This document shows positions 49,934 through 58,841 of a stretch of DNA of 64,000 nt, piece by piece. Source of the DNA: DATKYQ01 sp964640665 (lineage in GTDB: Bacteria > Myxococcota > B64-G9). The notes beneath the pieces were generated by a model. The model ran no database searches, had not been told where the DNA came from, and saw nothing but the letters and a program-made list of their open reading frames with translations. The stretch covers positions 1 through 64,000 of the forward strand of contig CAZXHT010000006.1 in assembly GCA_964640665.1 (NCBI GenBank), in the 5' to 3' direction. Each line of letters begins with the position of its first letter. The first letter of the stretch is position 1. Both the position numbers and the translations under genes were made by a program.

Positions 49934-50953
49934 ATGGCAACCGATATTTCCAGGTACTGGCGGGATCAGATCAAACCGAAGACACTGCTGGTCGATCGGG
50001 AGACCCTGAGCGGCTCCTATGGAAAGTTTGTCGGAGAGCCGTTCGAACGCGGTTTCGGGATAACGATCGGCAATTCGTTGAGAAGGGTTCTGCTCTCCAG
50101 TATCCAGGGAGCCGCTTTCACCGCGGTCAAGATTGACGGCATCCTGCACGAGTTCACGGCTATTCCCGAGGTGTCCGAGGACGTGACGGACATCGTTCTC
50201 AACCTGAAGGAAGTGCGAATGAAGATGGAAGGTTGGGAGACGAAAACCTGTACGATCAACGCCAAGGGTCCGTGCGAGGTAACGGCCGGGGACATCAAGA
50301 CTGACGGCACCATGAAGATCTTGAACCCCGAGCACCACATCGCCACGGTTTCGGCCCGCGGGCACCTCAAGATGGAGATCCACGCGTCCCGCGGCCGCGG
50401 GTACATACCGGCGGACATCAACAAGGATGACGAGGTCGAGGTCGGCCTGATTCTGATGGACTCGGTCTTCTCTCCCATCAAGAAGGTCAACTACAAGGTA
50501 ACCAACGCACGCGTGGGTCGCATGACCGACTACGACAAGCTGACCATGGAAGTCTGGACGGACGGTAGTGTCAACCCGCAGGATGCCGTGGCCTACGCCG
50601 GAAAGATCCTCAAGGAGCAGTTGACGATCTTCATCAACTTTCCAGAGGAGGATATCGGTGACGAGGATGAGCACAACGAGGAGCAGGAGCGCCAGATGGA
50701 TCTGCTCTTGCGCAGCGTGGACGAGTTGGAACTCTCGGTACGCTCGGCAAACTGCCTGGAGAATGCCAATATCAGGACCATCGGCGACCTCGTTCAGAAG
50801 ACCGAGGCCGAAATGCTGAAGACGAAGAATTTCGGTCGCAAGTCGCTGAAGGAGATTAAGGATCTCCTGTCCGAGATGGGCCTGGGGCTCGGTATTAAGC
50901 TCGACAACTGGCCCCCCAGGGATGCCAAGCGTGCCCGGGATAAGGAGAGCTGA
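49934..50953 (+). CDS. rpoA: RNA polymerase alpha subunit
   Basis: ATG with CAGGAGG 5 bases upstream; a GTG 27 bp earlier is less likely. 339 residues. N-terminal dimerisation domain with FERGFGITIGNSLRRVLLSS; C-terminal domain with ELSVRSANCLENANIRTIGDL, which contacts UP elements and activators. Confidence 0.98.
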   Translation: MATDISRYWRDQIKPKTLLVDRETLSGSYGKFVGEPFERGFGITIGNSLRRVLLSSIQGAAFTAVKIDGILHEFTAIPEVSEDVTDIVLNLKEVRMKMEGWETKTCTINAKGPCEVTAGDIKTDGTMKILNPEHHIATVSARGHLKMEIHASRGRGYIPADINKDDEVEVGLILMDSVFSPIKKVNYKVTNARVGRMTDYDKLTMEVWTDGSVNPQDAVAYAGKILKEQLTIFINFPEEDIGDEDEHNEEQERQMDLLLRSVDELELSVRSANCLENANIRTIGDLVQKTEAEMLKTKNFGRKSLKEIKDLLSEMGLGLGIKLDNWPPRDAKRARDKES

Positions 50954-50955
50954 TA

Positions 50956-51546
50956 ATGAGACACCAGAGGAAGAGCCGCCGCTTCGGGCTCAAGCCGGCA
51001 CACCGCGTGGCGATGTTTAAAAACATGGTTACCTCTCTCTTTTTGAGCGAGAGGATCCTGATCACGCTCGAAAGGGCGAAGGAACTCAGGCGCCTGGCCG
51101 AAAAGTTAATCACGCTAGGCAAGCGCGGCGACCTGGCGGCGCGGAGACTCGCGGCCCGGCGGCTGTGTGTTACGGGACACAAGGTTGGTGGGCGCATGGT
51201 GTACGAGGAGACCGCCCTGCGCAAGCTCTTTGATGCACTGGGGCCCCGTTTCGAGAAGCGCCCGGGTGGTTACACGCGTATCATCCGCACCGGCCATCGC
51301 CGGGGCGACGGCGCCACGATGGCTTTTCTCGAGATTCTCCCAGAGGAGAAGAAGGCGGGCGGCAAAAAGGGTAAAGGCGCTCAAAAGCGATCGTCGTCGG
51401 GCAAGTCCGGCGATGCCAAGAAGAAAGCTGCTCCCAAGAAAGCCGCTCCCAAGAAAGCCACTCCCAAGAAGGCCGCTCCCAAGAAGGCCGCTTCCAAGAA
51501 GACCGGCGGCAAGAAGGCTCCTCGGGCGAAGAAGAGCGAAGAATAG
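50956..51546 (+). CDS. rplQ: 50S ribosomal protein L17 with histone-H1-like tail
   Basis: Residues 1-130 are a normal L17: RHQRKSRRFGLKPAHRVAM, RAKELRRLAEKLITLG and GGYTRIIRTGHRRGDGA. The protein then continues for about 66 residues (131-196) rich in Lys, Ala and Pro, with tandem KKAAP units at about 157-181 coded by near-identical 15-bp repeats. The tail resembles histone-H1-like domains and could bind rRNA or DNA. Last gene of the block. Confidence 0.96.
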   Translation: MRHQRKSRRFGLKPAHRVAMFKNMVTSLFLSERILITLERAKELRRLAEKLITLGKRGDLAARRLAARRLCVTGHKVGGRMVYEETALRKLFDALGPRFEKRPGGYTRIIRTGHRRGDGATMAFLEILPEEKKAGGKKGKGAQKRSSSGKSGDAKKKAAPKKAAPKKATPKKAAPKKAASKKTGGKKAPRAKKSEE

Positions 51547-51559
51547 CCCATTTCCGGAA

Positions 51560-51859
51560 TCAATTTTTTTCAGGTACCAAATAAACTATCTTGACTTTGT
51601 TTGTCCCGGGGATGGGTTCCGAGATGGAGACTATTTTCGCCCCATCGGGAACCTGTAGCGGGGCGTCGGCTGGAGCCTCTTTCTCGCGGATAACTCCGAT
51701 CCAGTCCTCGCGGTTGCGCGAGAGAAAGAACCTCCCGGCGCACCCGGCGAACTCACCGGCCACGTCTTTCTGGAAGATCTCGCAGTAACCGATTGGGTAA
51801 TCGGGCAGAGAGTCGACCGAATGGGGTTCGGCCCAGTGAAGGCAGTCCTTGCACTTCAT
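51560..51859 (-). CDS. small Cys-containing protein
   Basis: ATG at 51859 gives 99 residues; a longer upstream frame overlaps the next gene and is unlikely. KCKDCLHW, GYCEIF and FAGCAGRFF put four Cys in the first 45 residues, a possible metal site. No membrane segment. No family is recognised. It converges with rplQ. Confidence 0.65.
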   Translation of the reverse strand: MKCKDCLHWAEPHSVDSLPDYPIGYCEIFQKDVAGEFAGCAGRFFLSRNREDWIGVIREKEAPADAPLQVPDGAKIVSISEPIPGTNKVKIVYLVPEKN

Positions 51860-51939
51860 GATGACGGCCAATTTAGCTCTTTTTAGAGCCGATGTAAATT
51901 CTTTCCGTTGCGGAACGAGCGCGAGCAGTGTGATCGGGT

Positions 51940-52863
51940 TTACTTGATCCTCGAGGGAAACGGGTTCTCCCGCACTATGACTTGATCGAGCGCCAGGTCT
52001 CCCGTCTCCAGCCTGAAGCGGCCGCGCTCCATGGCCTCTGTCGCGCGTCGGCGATAGTCGTCCGAGTCGAGAAACTCGCACAGCGGTCCCTTGCGTGCCA
52101 GCGCCTGCTCGCGGGCGATCCAGCGGTAGGGCTTACCGCTCACCAGGTCCAGAAGACCGCCCAACTCGACGCCCCAGGCCAACTCGGCCAGCTTCCTGTC
52201 GCGCGTGTCCCTGAGGATGGCGGTCAGTACGCCCTGCATCTCGGGATCTATGAACCGGAAACGTCTGAAATAGAGCGCGGCATTGTGCAGCCGCTCGGGC
52301 AGTTCGATCACGCCGTCCAGATCGAGTCGTACGCAGATCAGCTGCAGCAAGGCCATCATCTCCCGGCCCAGCCCAAGCCCGGGGTGGTCTTGGCCGGGAA
52401 ACAGAGGGCGGCCGGGGGTCGGCTTGGCAGTGGGATTCTGCATTCTCAGCCAGCGCACCGATAAAAATTTTTGCCCGCAGGCGTCAATGGACCCAGCCGC
52501 TTCCGCGGAGAGCGGACCAACCTGAGCTACCAGCTCGATCAGCGGGGACTCGGAGCGGTCCCTGAAGATGCGCAGGATATCGTAGCCCTCGGCGTGGCGG
52601 TGCAATGAGAGGCGCGGTTTCTCGATGCCTCTTCTATTCAGGGCGTCCATGAATCCGTAACGCAGTAGCACCAGCCGCAGGCCCTCCACCGAGTAGTAAT
52701 CCAGAAACAGACCGTCCGACTCGTCACCGACCCCGCTCTCCGCGCCGGCGACTATCTCGGGCCACATGTCCCGGCTGCGTAGCTCGGCGGTATCGATGTG
52801 GTTGTAAATCCGCTTGAAGTATTTCTCGATACGCGCGAGTTTCGGGTCGTCTGTTTCGTTCAC
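51940..52863 (-). CDS. hypothetical protein, 307 residues
   Basis: GTG start with GGAGG 4 bases upstream. The product begins with a helical region KLARIEKYFKRIYNHIDTAEL and has mixed alpha/beta composition with no membrane segment or catalytic motif that I recognise. It may belong to a lineage-specific family. It lies 44 bp behind the PEGA gene on the same strand. Confidence 0.7.
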   Translation of the reverse strand: MNETDDPKLARIEKYFKRIYNHIDTAELRSRDMWPEIVAGAESGVGDESDGLFLDYYSVEGLRLVLLRYGFMDALNRRGIEKPRLSLHRHAEGYDILRIFRDRSESPLIELVAQVGPLSAEAAGSIDACGQKFLSVRWLRMQNPTAKPTPGRPLFPGQDHPGLGLGREMMALLQLICVRLDLDGVIELPERLHNAALYFRRFRFIDPEMQGVLTAILRDTRDRKLAELAWGVELGGLLDLVSGKPYRWIAREQALARKGPLCEFLDSDDYRRRATEAMERGRFRLETGDLALDQVIVRENPFPSRIK

Positions 52864-52907
52864 CGGGCCTCCAGGTCACCGTAGGCCGTAAAAAAGGTAT
52901 CGCCGGG

Positions 52908-54164
52908 CTACAGCAGAAGCCGGTAGCCGACAACCGCTCCCAGCCCGCCAACCAGGCCGCTCATCCCGCCCTCGGATTGCGGCCCGTTGATCCACACGTG
53001 CAGGTAGCGGGCCTCTGCGAGGATCAGGCCGGGGCCGAGGCGGTACTCGAGCCCACAGCCCGCCTGGAAGCCGAAGGCGGCGTCGCGGAAGCTCTGCTGT
53101 GCGAGCCCCTCGGGCGAAAGCTTCTGCCATACCAGGGCGAAGCCCGGGCCGGCCGTCAGGTAGGGCGAGAAGGGGTAGTCGGGCAGCAGGCGCAGCAGCA
53201 GGTTGAGCTGGATTGGCCAGACCAGAATGGTGGCGTTCACTTTGGTCGGGCCCGTGACCTCAGAGAATGCCGTGCGTTCGTCCTGCGAGCCCCATGCCCC
53301 GCTTTCGAATAGCACGGCCAAGCGCCCACCCCAGATGGGCAGGCGCAGACCGAATTCGAGGCTTAGCTGGGGGGCGGAAAGCGCCCTGGTGTTGGATATC
53401 AATCCCAGCTTGAGACCGATGTTGAAAAGGTCTTCAGTTTTCTCGGCCGAGATGACGCCGCTGAGCGACAGGCTATCCATGTCGACGGTCAGCGTCACGG
53501 TCTGGCCGAAGGGGACGTCGATGAAGTGCGAGTAGTCTCTGAACCCGGGGGCCGAAAGTTTCAGCGCATGGCGTCCGGGCGAGACACGCAAAGGTTGTTT
53601 CAGCGGAGTGCGCCCGGCCGCGACGCCGTCGACAAAAACGCGCACTCTCTCGCGGCGAAGCCGGATGTCGAGCCAGCCCTTGTAGGCCTCGGGCTTTAAA
53701 AGGCGGCAGGCCACCTGTCGCATGACTTCGATCAGCGAATCGCTCTCGCCGCTCCAGGTCTGGGCAACCCGGCGAATCTCCATGCCCGAGACGACGTCGA
53801 CCAGCTTGATATCCAGCGAGAAGACGTCCCCCAGGATACCCAGCACGCCGCTGATGATGCCGGTGGCCCCAGCGGCGCGGCCCACCTCGACCAGGCACTC
53901 CCGCGCGCCCTGGCAGGACGAAAGCCCGGGCCGCCCGTCGACGGCGGCCTGCAAGCGTTCGTCGGGCACCAGCGAGACGCCGTCGAGCCCGCCGATCTCG
54001 CCCGCCAGCACCTTGGAGATACCGGCCGCGGTAGGCTCGTCGATGCCCAGAGACTTCAGCCGCCAGAAGACGACAGACGCGTTCCCACCCCATGCCGCGG
54101 AAGCGCCGCATACCAGCAAACCGGCCATGAAGGAGACCAGGCGGCGTTTGAAAGACGTTTTCAT
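52908..54164 (-). CDS. PEGA-domain / outer-membrane barrel protein
   Basis: ATG at 54164 (a second ATG one codon earlier is possible); 418 residues with signal peptide ending ASAAWGG. Residues about 35-155 resemble an AMIN/PEGA-partner fold found in deltaproteobacterial envelope proteins, with SCQGARECLVEVGRAAGATG. A PEGA domain follows (VFVDGVAAGRTPLKQPLRV, GRHALKLSAPGFRDYS). The last 170 residues look like an eight- to ten-stranded barrel (PQLSLEFGLRLPI, YLTAGPGFALVWQ). I infer an outer-membrane protein facing the periplasm with its PEGA part. Confidence 0.75.
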   Translation of the reverse strand: MKTSFKRRLVSFMAGLLVCGASAAWGGNASVVFWRLKSLGIDEPTAAGISKVLAGEIGGLDGVSLVPDERLQAAVDGRPGLSSCQGARECLVEVGRAAGATGIISGVLGILGDVFSLDIKLVDVVSGMEIRRVAQTWSGESDSLIEVMRQVACRLLKPEAYKGWLDIRLRRERVRVFVDGVAAGRTPLKQPLRVSPGRHALKLSAPGFRDYSHFIDVPFGQTVTLTVDMDSLSLSGVISAEKTEDLFNIGLKLGLISNTRALSAPQLSLEFGLRLPIWGGRLAVLFESGAWGSQDERTAFSEVTGPTKVNATILVWPIQLNLLLRLLPDYPFSPYLTAGPGFALVWQKLSPEGLAQQSFRDAAFGFQAGCGLEYRLGPGLILAEARYLHVWINGPQSEGGMSGLVGGLGAVVGYRLLL

Positions 54165-54328
54165 CATCACGACTCGAACACTAGCCCACTTTAACCCCGG
54201 GGACAAGTAGCAGTATCCGCAAACGCCAAGCGCAAAGCGCCGAGTTTTTCATTTCACGTCGAGCCTGTCGAACAATTTGCTGCTGCTGTCTTGCGAGATG
54301 GAGTATACGTATGATGTTTTCAGAAGCG

Positions 54329-55249
54329 TTACTTGCGGATGTGGCAGTAAGGCTCGGAGTTTTTCTTACGGTAGTAGTCTTGATGATAATCTTCGGCCGG
54401 CCAAAATGTTGAAGCAGGCGTGAGCTGGGTGGCGATGTTCAGGCCCTTCTTCTCGATGGCCTCGATCAGCGCCTGGGCAGTGTCTTTCTGCCGCTGGTCG
54501 AAATAAAAAATCGCCGAACGGTACTGGTCGCCGATATCCGGTCCCTGACGATCGAGTTGGGTCGGATCGTGAATCTCGAAAAACAATCGCGTCAACTCCT
54601 CGAAGCTCGTCAGGCGGCGGTCGAAGAGAACCTCCACCGCCTCGGCGTGTCCCGTCGTGTGCCTGAAGACTTCTTCGTAGCTGGGACGCTCGCCTCTGCC
54701 GCCCGTATAGCCGACCGTGGTCGAGAACACTCCCGGCGCACGCTCAAGTTGGTACTCGACTCCCCAGAAGCAGCCGCCTGCGAAAATGGCCCGGCCGAGA
54801 TGTTGTGCCGGGATGAATTCCATGGAGATCGAGTTGACGCAGTGGCGCAGGTTGTTCGGGGTCAGGCCCTCACCCTCGAAGACATGCCCCAGATGTGCGC
54901 CGCAGCGGGCGCAGACGATTTCGGTGCGCACCCCGTCCAGATCGGGACGGCGCTCGACGGCGCCGGGAATCTCGTCGTCGAAACTCGGCCAGCCGCAGCT
55001 CGATTTGAATTTTTGCTCGGAGAGAAAAAGAGCGACCCCGCAGCGTTTGCAGCTATAGACGCCTTTGTCGGAGTGTTCGTTATACTTTCCGCTGAATGGC
55101 GCCTCGGTGCCGCGCTGCTCTATGACTCTTACCTCTTCAAGCGTTAACTTTCTATTGCGCATGTTTGTATCCTCCCGCGCCGGGCCGCCGCGCGCCGAGG
55201 CCACAAGCACGCCCGCCAGCGCCAGAATATAGATTATCTCTCGGGCCAT
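54329..55249 (-). CDS. exported bifunctional methionine sulfoxide reductase (MsrB-MsrA)
   Basis: ATG at 55249 with GGAGG 5 bases upstream; 306 residues. A hydrophobic start (IIYILALAGVLVASARG) suggests export. The MsrB domain comes first: zinc Cys 67, 70, 113, 116 and catalytic Cys137 in LRHCVNSISMEF. The MsrA domain follows: AGGCFWGVEYQ with Cys160, then VGYTGG and DYHQDYY. It repairs both sulfoxide forms of methionine in envelope proteins. Order B-then-A is the less common one; a separate electron donor is needed and is not seen nearby. Confidence 0.94.
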   Translation of the reverse strand: MAREIIYILALAGVLVASARGGPAREDTNMRNRKLTLEEVRVIEQRGTEAPFSGKYNEHSDKGVYSCKRCGVALFLSEQKFKSSCGWPSFDDEIPGAVERRPDLDGVRTEIVCARCGAHLGHVFEGEGLTPNNLRHCVNSISMEFIPAQHLGRAIFAGGCFWGVEYQLERAPGVFSTTVGYTGGRGERPSYEEVFRHTTGHAEAVEVLFDRRLTSFEELTRLFFEIHDPTQLDRQGPDIGDQYRSAIFYFDQRQKDTAQALIEAIEKKGLNIATQLTPASTFWPAEDYHQDYYRKKNSEPYCHIRK

Positions 55250-55357
55250 CAGGCCTCCAATCTTCCACCCGGAGAGCAATCCGGCTCCCGGCGGAACGCA
55301 TGACAGTATTAAGGTAAGTCTATTATGTCGATTGACAAGACCGCCTGATTTCCGACG

Positions 55358-55972
55358 TCAGTCGCCTTCGAGCAATCCCAGCCGGGCAAGTTCGGCTTCG
55401 AGCTGCACGCTGTCCTGGAACAAAATGACTTGCATCCCTGCAGCGCGGGCGGCGTCCGTGTTCTCGCGGGTGTTGTCGATGAACAAGCACTTTTCGCAAG
55501 CGATGTCCGCTGTCTCGGCGGCCAGGCCGTAGATGCGCCTGTCCGGCTTTGCCAGGCCGACGTGGCTCGAGATTACAATCGGGTCGAACAACTCGTCGAA
55601 GCCGAACATGTCCCGCCGGGCGCGCGACATGGCGGCCGAGTCGTTCGAAAGAATGGCCACCCTGCGGCGCCGACCGAGGCGCACGGCCAACTCCAGCGCC
55701 CCGGGAACGGCGACCAGGTAGTCTTCGAAGAGCAGGTCATCGGGACGGGCCCGCAGACCGGCCTCGGCCAGGATGCCGCGCCAGAACCGATCCTCATCGA
55801 TCTGTCCCAGGTCGGCCTGCTGGCGCAGCCCGGGTTTGAGATCGAGCAGCTTGCCGGGCGGCAGGCCGTAATTTTTGGCCAGATCGGTGAGTTTCTCGTC
55901 GATCACGTCCGCGCACAGCACACCGCCGACGTCGAAGAAGACAACCTCGATGGGTATTCGCCCCGATGTCAT
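55358..55972 (-). CDS. HAD-superfamily hydrolase, subfamily IA, DxG variant
   Basis: ATG at 55972 with GGGAGG 5 bases upstream; 204 residues. Motif I reads VVFFDVGGVLC: the nucleophilic Asp is present, but Gly stands at the acid/base Asp position, as in YihX-like and epoxide-hydrolase N-domains. Motif II is ILSNDS, motif III near GLAKPD, and motif IV LFIDNTRENTDAARAAGM. Phosphatase activity may be altered. Divergent from the uxaE operon. Confidence 0.88.
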   Translation of the reverse strand: MTSGRIPIEVVFFDVGGVLCADVIDEKLTDLAKNYGLPPGKLLDLKPGLRQQADLGQIDEDRFWRGILAEAGLRARPDDLLFEDYLVAVPGALELAVRLGRRRRVAILSNDSAAMSRARRDMFGFDELFDPIVISSHVGLAKPDRRIYGLAAETADIACEKCLFIDNTRENTDAARAAGMQVILFQDSVQLEAELARLGLLEGD

Positions 55973-56036
55973 GCCGGCCTCCCGTTCATGCCATTTGATT
56001 AGCATCTCGAAGCGCAGCCCGCAATTGAGAATTGCC

Positions 56037-56066
56037 TTGACAGCTGTGCCGCAGTTTCGCTAGACC
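56037..56066 (+). promoter_or_regulatory. weak promoter candidate for the uxaE operon
   Basis: A perfect TTGACA (56037-56042) lies in the 144-bp divergent gap; the best -10 at 18 bp is TAGACC, 3 of 6. An operator for a sugar regulator was not recognised. Confidence 0.25.
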
Positions 56067-56116
56067 GGTAGGCCTGGGATTTTACAGACTTTGCTTGTAT
56101 CGCGAGCAGACCCGAG

Positions 56117-57646
56117 ATGGGCTCGATCGGTGAACTATTTGCCAGGCGAGAGCCGGCTTCAATTTTACCCGCGGCAGAGAGGGTTGCTCTCGCCGCCGGA
56201 TTAAAAGATGCCTGCGCGCTCGACGTCTACCCGCGATCCATCGCCACGGCTGGGCACAGGCTTTACTTTCTCGGCCGGCGCGGAGCCGGGAAGCTGCTGG
56301 GGGTCTTGTTCCCGGACGGCGCCTCCCCGCTTCGCGGTGAGCATAAGAAGATCGAGATCGATGGGCTTGCTTTCAATCTGGCTCTTGGGCCGACGACGCA
56401 TGAAAACGCCGTCGTCCTGAGACGCGAGTTGCCGTACACCGCCCCCGGTCTGGTTGGCCCCGGCGCTTCGTTCGGGCTGGGCGACAGGCTCGGTCTGGCC
56501 ACCCCGGGCCACGTCAGGGCCATCAGGCGCGGGCGGCTTGTCCCGGTCTTCGCCCAGCAATCCATGCGTGAGATGCAGCGTACCGGGCGTACGCCTGGTG
56601 AAGTCGTAGACGACGCGAGCTTCGGCGTTTTCCAGGAAGGCTTTTGTGCGCCCTGGGGAGCCGATGCGGATCACCTGAAGACGACAGAAGACATCGACCG
56701 TTGCATAGAGGCCGGGTTCATGTTTTTCACATTCGATCCTTCCGAATACGTCACGGCAGCCCGGGATGACGATTCGTTTTCCTGGGATGAGCTCGAGACG
56801 AGCCTGTCCGATACGCGCCGGCGTTACCTGGGCAGGCATGATCTGGAAGGCGGGACGGCGGTCGAGATCGGCGAGACGAGTCTATTGCGTGCCTACGCGG
56901 GTTACGGCCGAGCACTTGCGCACGTGGCCGGGATGCAGCGCCACTTGGCCGGCAAAATGAACGGGCGCCCGTTCGAGATAGAGGTCTCGGTGGACGAATC
57001 AGATGCCGAGACCTCGATCGAGGAGCACTTCATTATAGCTTCAGAACTCGGCCGGCTGGGTGTCGGGCTTGCCAGCCTGGCACCGCGTTACCCGGGCAAC
57101 TTCGAGAAGGGCTGCGACTATATCGGCGACTTGGGGATCTTCGAGCAGGCCTTCGCCCGGCACGTGGCCGTGGCCCGGACGCTGGGGTCGTATAAACTGG
57201 GCGTTCATTCCGGCTCAGACAAGTTCGGGCTGTACCCGTCAATGGCACGCCTGGCGGGCGGGCGCCTGCACGTCAAGACGGCCGGCACCTCGTATCTCGA
57301 GGCGCTGCGGGTAATTGCAGTGATCGACCCGAAACTGTTTTTGGAGATCTTCGAATTCGCCCGCCGGCGTTACCCCGAAGACAAGGCTAGCTACAAAGTC
57401 TCGGCCGACCTGGCCCGTCTGCCGGCGCCTGACGATATGAAGTCTTCCGACCTTTCGGGCTTGCTCGAAGACCGCGATGCCCGCCAGGTTCTGCACGTGA
57501 CTTTTGGTTCGGTGCTGACGGCGCCGGCACGGGAGGGAGAGAGTCTTAGAGAGAGGATTCTGGAAAGCCTGCGGGCAAATGAAGAGAATTATTACTCGGC
57601 GCTCGAAGCGCATTTCGAACGGCATCTTGTGCCGCTCGGGTGTTGA
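56117..57646 (+). CDS. uxaE: tagaturonate/fructuronate epimerase UxaE
   Basis: 509 residues. UxaE interconverts D-tagaturonate and D-fructuronate (C4 epimerisation) in the cytoplasm. It matches the UxaE family as I know it: KLGVHSGSDKFGLYPSMARL near residue 360 and the flanking KTAGTSYLEALR are characteristic, and the N-terminal ALDVYPRSIAT and FGLGDRLGLATPGH fit. First gene of a tight operon: iolM follows after 22 bp. Ribosome site before the ATG is poor. Confidence 0.88.
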   Translation: MGSIGELFARREPASILPAAERVALAAGLKDACALDVYPRSIATAGHRLYFLGRRGAGKLLGVLFPDGASPLRGEHKKIEIDGLAFNLALGPTTHENAVVLRRELPYTAPGLVGPGASFGLGDRLGLATPGHVRAIRRGRLVPVFAQQSMREMQRTGRTPGEVVDDASFGVFQEGFCAPWGADADHLKTTEDIDRCIEAGFMFFTFDPSEYVTAARDDDSFSWDELETSLSDTRRRYLGRHDLEGGTAVEIGETSLLRAYAGYGRALAHVAGMQRHLAGKMNGRPFEIEVSVDESDAETSIEEHFIIASELGRLGVGLASLAPRYPGNFEKGCDYIGDLGIFEQAFARHVAVARTLGSYKLGVHSGSDKFGLYPSMARLAGGRLHVKTAGTSYLEALRVIAVIDPKLFLEIFEFARRRYPEDKASYKVSADLARLPAPDDMKSSDLSGLLEDRDARQVLHVTFGSVLTAPAREGESLRERILESLRANEENYYSALEAHFERHLVPLGC

Positions 57647-57668
57647 GCGCCATCAGAAAGGAAATGCC

Positions 57669-58820
57669 ATGAAAGGACTCGTCCTGGATGCCAAGTGGGA
57701 TCCCAAGAAAGATTACCAGCCGAGCGAATGGGAGAAGCAGACGCGCAAGGCGATAACCGGCAACAGCGTCTGGCGCGAGCCCAAACTAGCGGTCCAAGAG
57801 CGACCCAAGCCGCAGATCAAGCCGGACGAGGTGTTGGTGGAAATAAAGGCCTGCGGCGTGTGCGGCTCCGACATGCATTTCTACGAGACCGACTCCGAAG
57901 CCTACATTCTCTACCCGGGACTGACGCGCTTTCCCGGCATCCTTGGCCACGAGTTTTCGGGTCGGGTGGCAGAGGTCGGCGCCGATGTCGAGACCCTCGA
58001 AAAAGGCGACCCGGTCACCGTCGAAGAGATGATCTGGTGCGGCCACTGCAACCCGTGCCGCAACGGCTTTCCCAACCACTGCACCAACCTGGAAGAAATC
58101 GGCTTCACCATCGACGGCGCCTTCGCCGAGTACATAGCGGTCGGCGCAAAGTTTTGCTGGAAGATCGACGGCATCCTGGAGCGTTTCGGCGAGGAAAAGG
58201 GTTTCGACATGGCCGCCATGACCGAGCCGACCTGTGTTGCCTATAACGGCATATTCACGCGGGGGGAAGGTTTCAAGCCGGGTGCCTACGTGTGCGTCTT
58301 CGGAACCGGCCCGATCGGGTTGGCGGCGGTCGGCCTGGCCGTGGCCGCCGGGGCCGGCAAGGTGGTTGCCTTCGAGGTTTCGCCCGAGCGAAGAAAATTG
58401 GCCTCCAAGCTCGGCGCCGCCGAGGTCTACGATCCCAAGCAGGTCGAGCCCCACAAAGTGCTGCTCGAGCATTCCGACGGCGAGGGATTCGATTTCATGG
58501 TCGAGGCCGCCGGTGCCCCGCATCTGACTATCCCCGAGATGGAGCGCGCCCTGGCCATCAACGGCAAGATCGTGCAAATAGGCCGCGCCGCACAGCGCGT
58601 GCCTATGTACCTCGAGACGTTCCAGGTGCGCCGGGGCCAGTTCTTCGGAGCCCAGGGCCATTCAGGCCATGCCAATTTCCCGAACGTGATACGGATGGTG
58701 TCGGCGGGGCGTCTGGACTTGTCGCCGGCGCACACCGCGAGCTTTCCGCTCGATCAGGCCGTGGACGCCATAGCACGCAGTTGCGAGCGGCGGGACGGCA
58801 AGATCATTGTTCATCCCTGA
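57669..58820 (+). CDS. iolM: zinc-dependent MDR dehydrogenase, probable scyllo-inosose dehydrogenase IolM
   Basis: ATG with AAAGGAAA upstream; 383 residues. Catalytic zinc site: Cys65 (GVCGSDMH) and His94-Glu95 (LGHEF). Structural zinc: Cys124, 127, 130, 138 (CGHCNPCRNGFPNHC). NAD-binding FGTGPIGLAAVGLA. In the Thermotoga myo-inositol route IolM oxidises scyllo-inosose to a diketo-inositol; I assign this from operon context (IolN and IolO next to it) and overall likeness. A different polyol could be the substrate. Confidence 0.82.
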   Translation: MKGLVLDAKWDPKKDYQPSEWEKQTRKAITGNSVWREPKLAVQERPKPQIKPDEVLVEIKACGVCGSDMHFYETDSEAYILYPGLTRFPGILGHEFSGRVAEVGADVETLEKGDPVTVEEMIWCGHCNPCRNGFPNHCTNLEEIGFTIDGAFAEYIAVGAKFCWKIDGILERFGEEKGFDMAAMTEPTCVAYNGIFTRGEGFKPGAYVCVFGTGPIGLAAVGLAVAAGAGKVVAFEVSPERRKLASKLGAAEVYDPKQVEPHKVLLEHSDGEGFDFMVEAAGAPHLTIPEMERALAINGKIVQIGRAAQRVPMYLETFQVRRGQFFGAQGHSGHANFPNVIRMVSAGRLDLSPAHTASFPLDQAVDAIARSCERRDGKIIVHP

Positions 58821-58841
58821 GTGTGACAGGAGAGAAAAGAC

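Noticed and set aside
51420..51515. Short repeats in rplQ as a CRISPR or mobile element
   Set aside because: They are 15-bp codon repeats for KKAAP within an intact reading frame.
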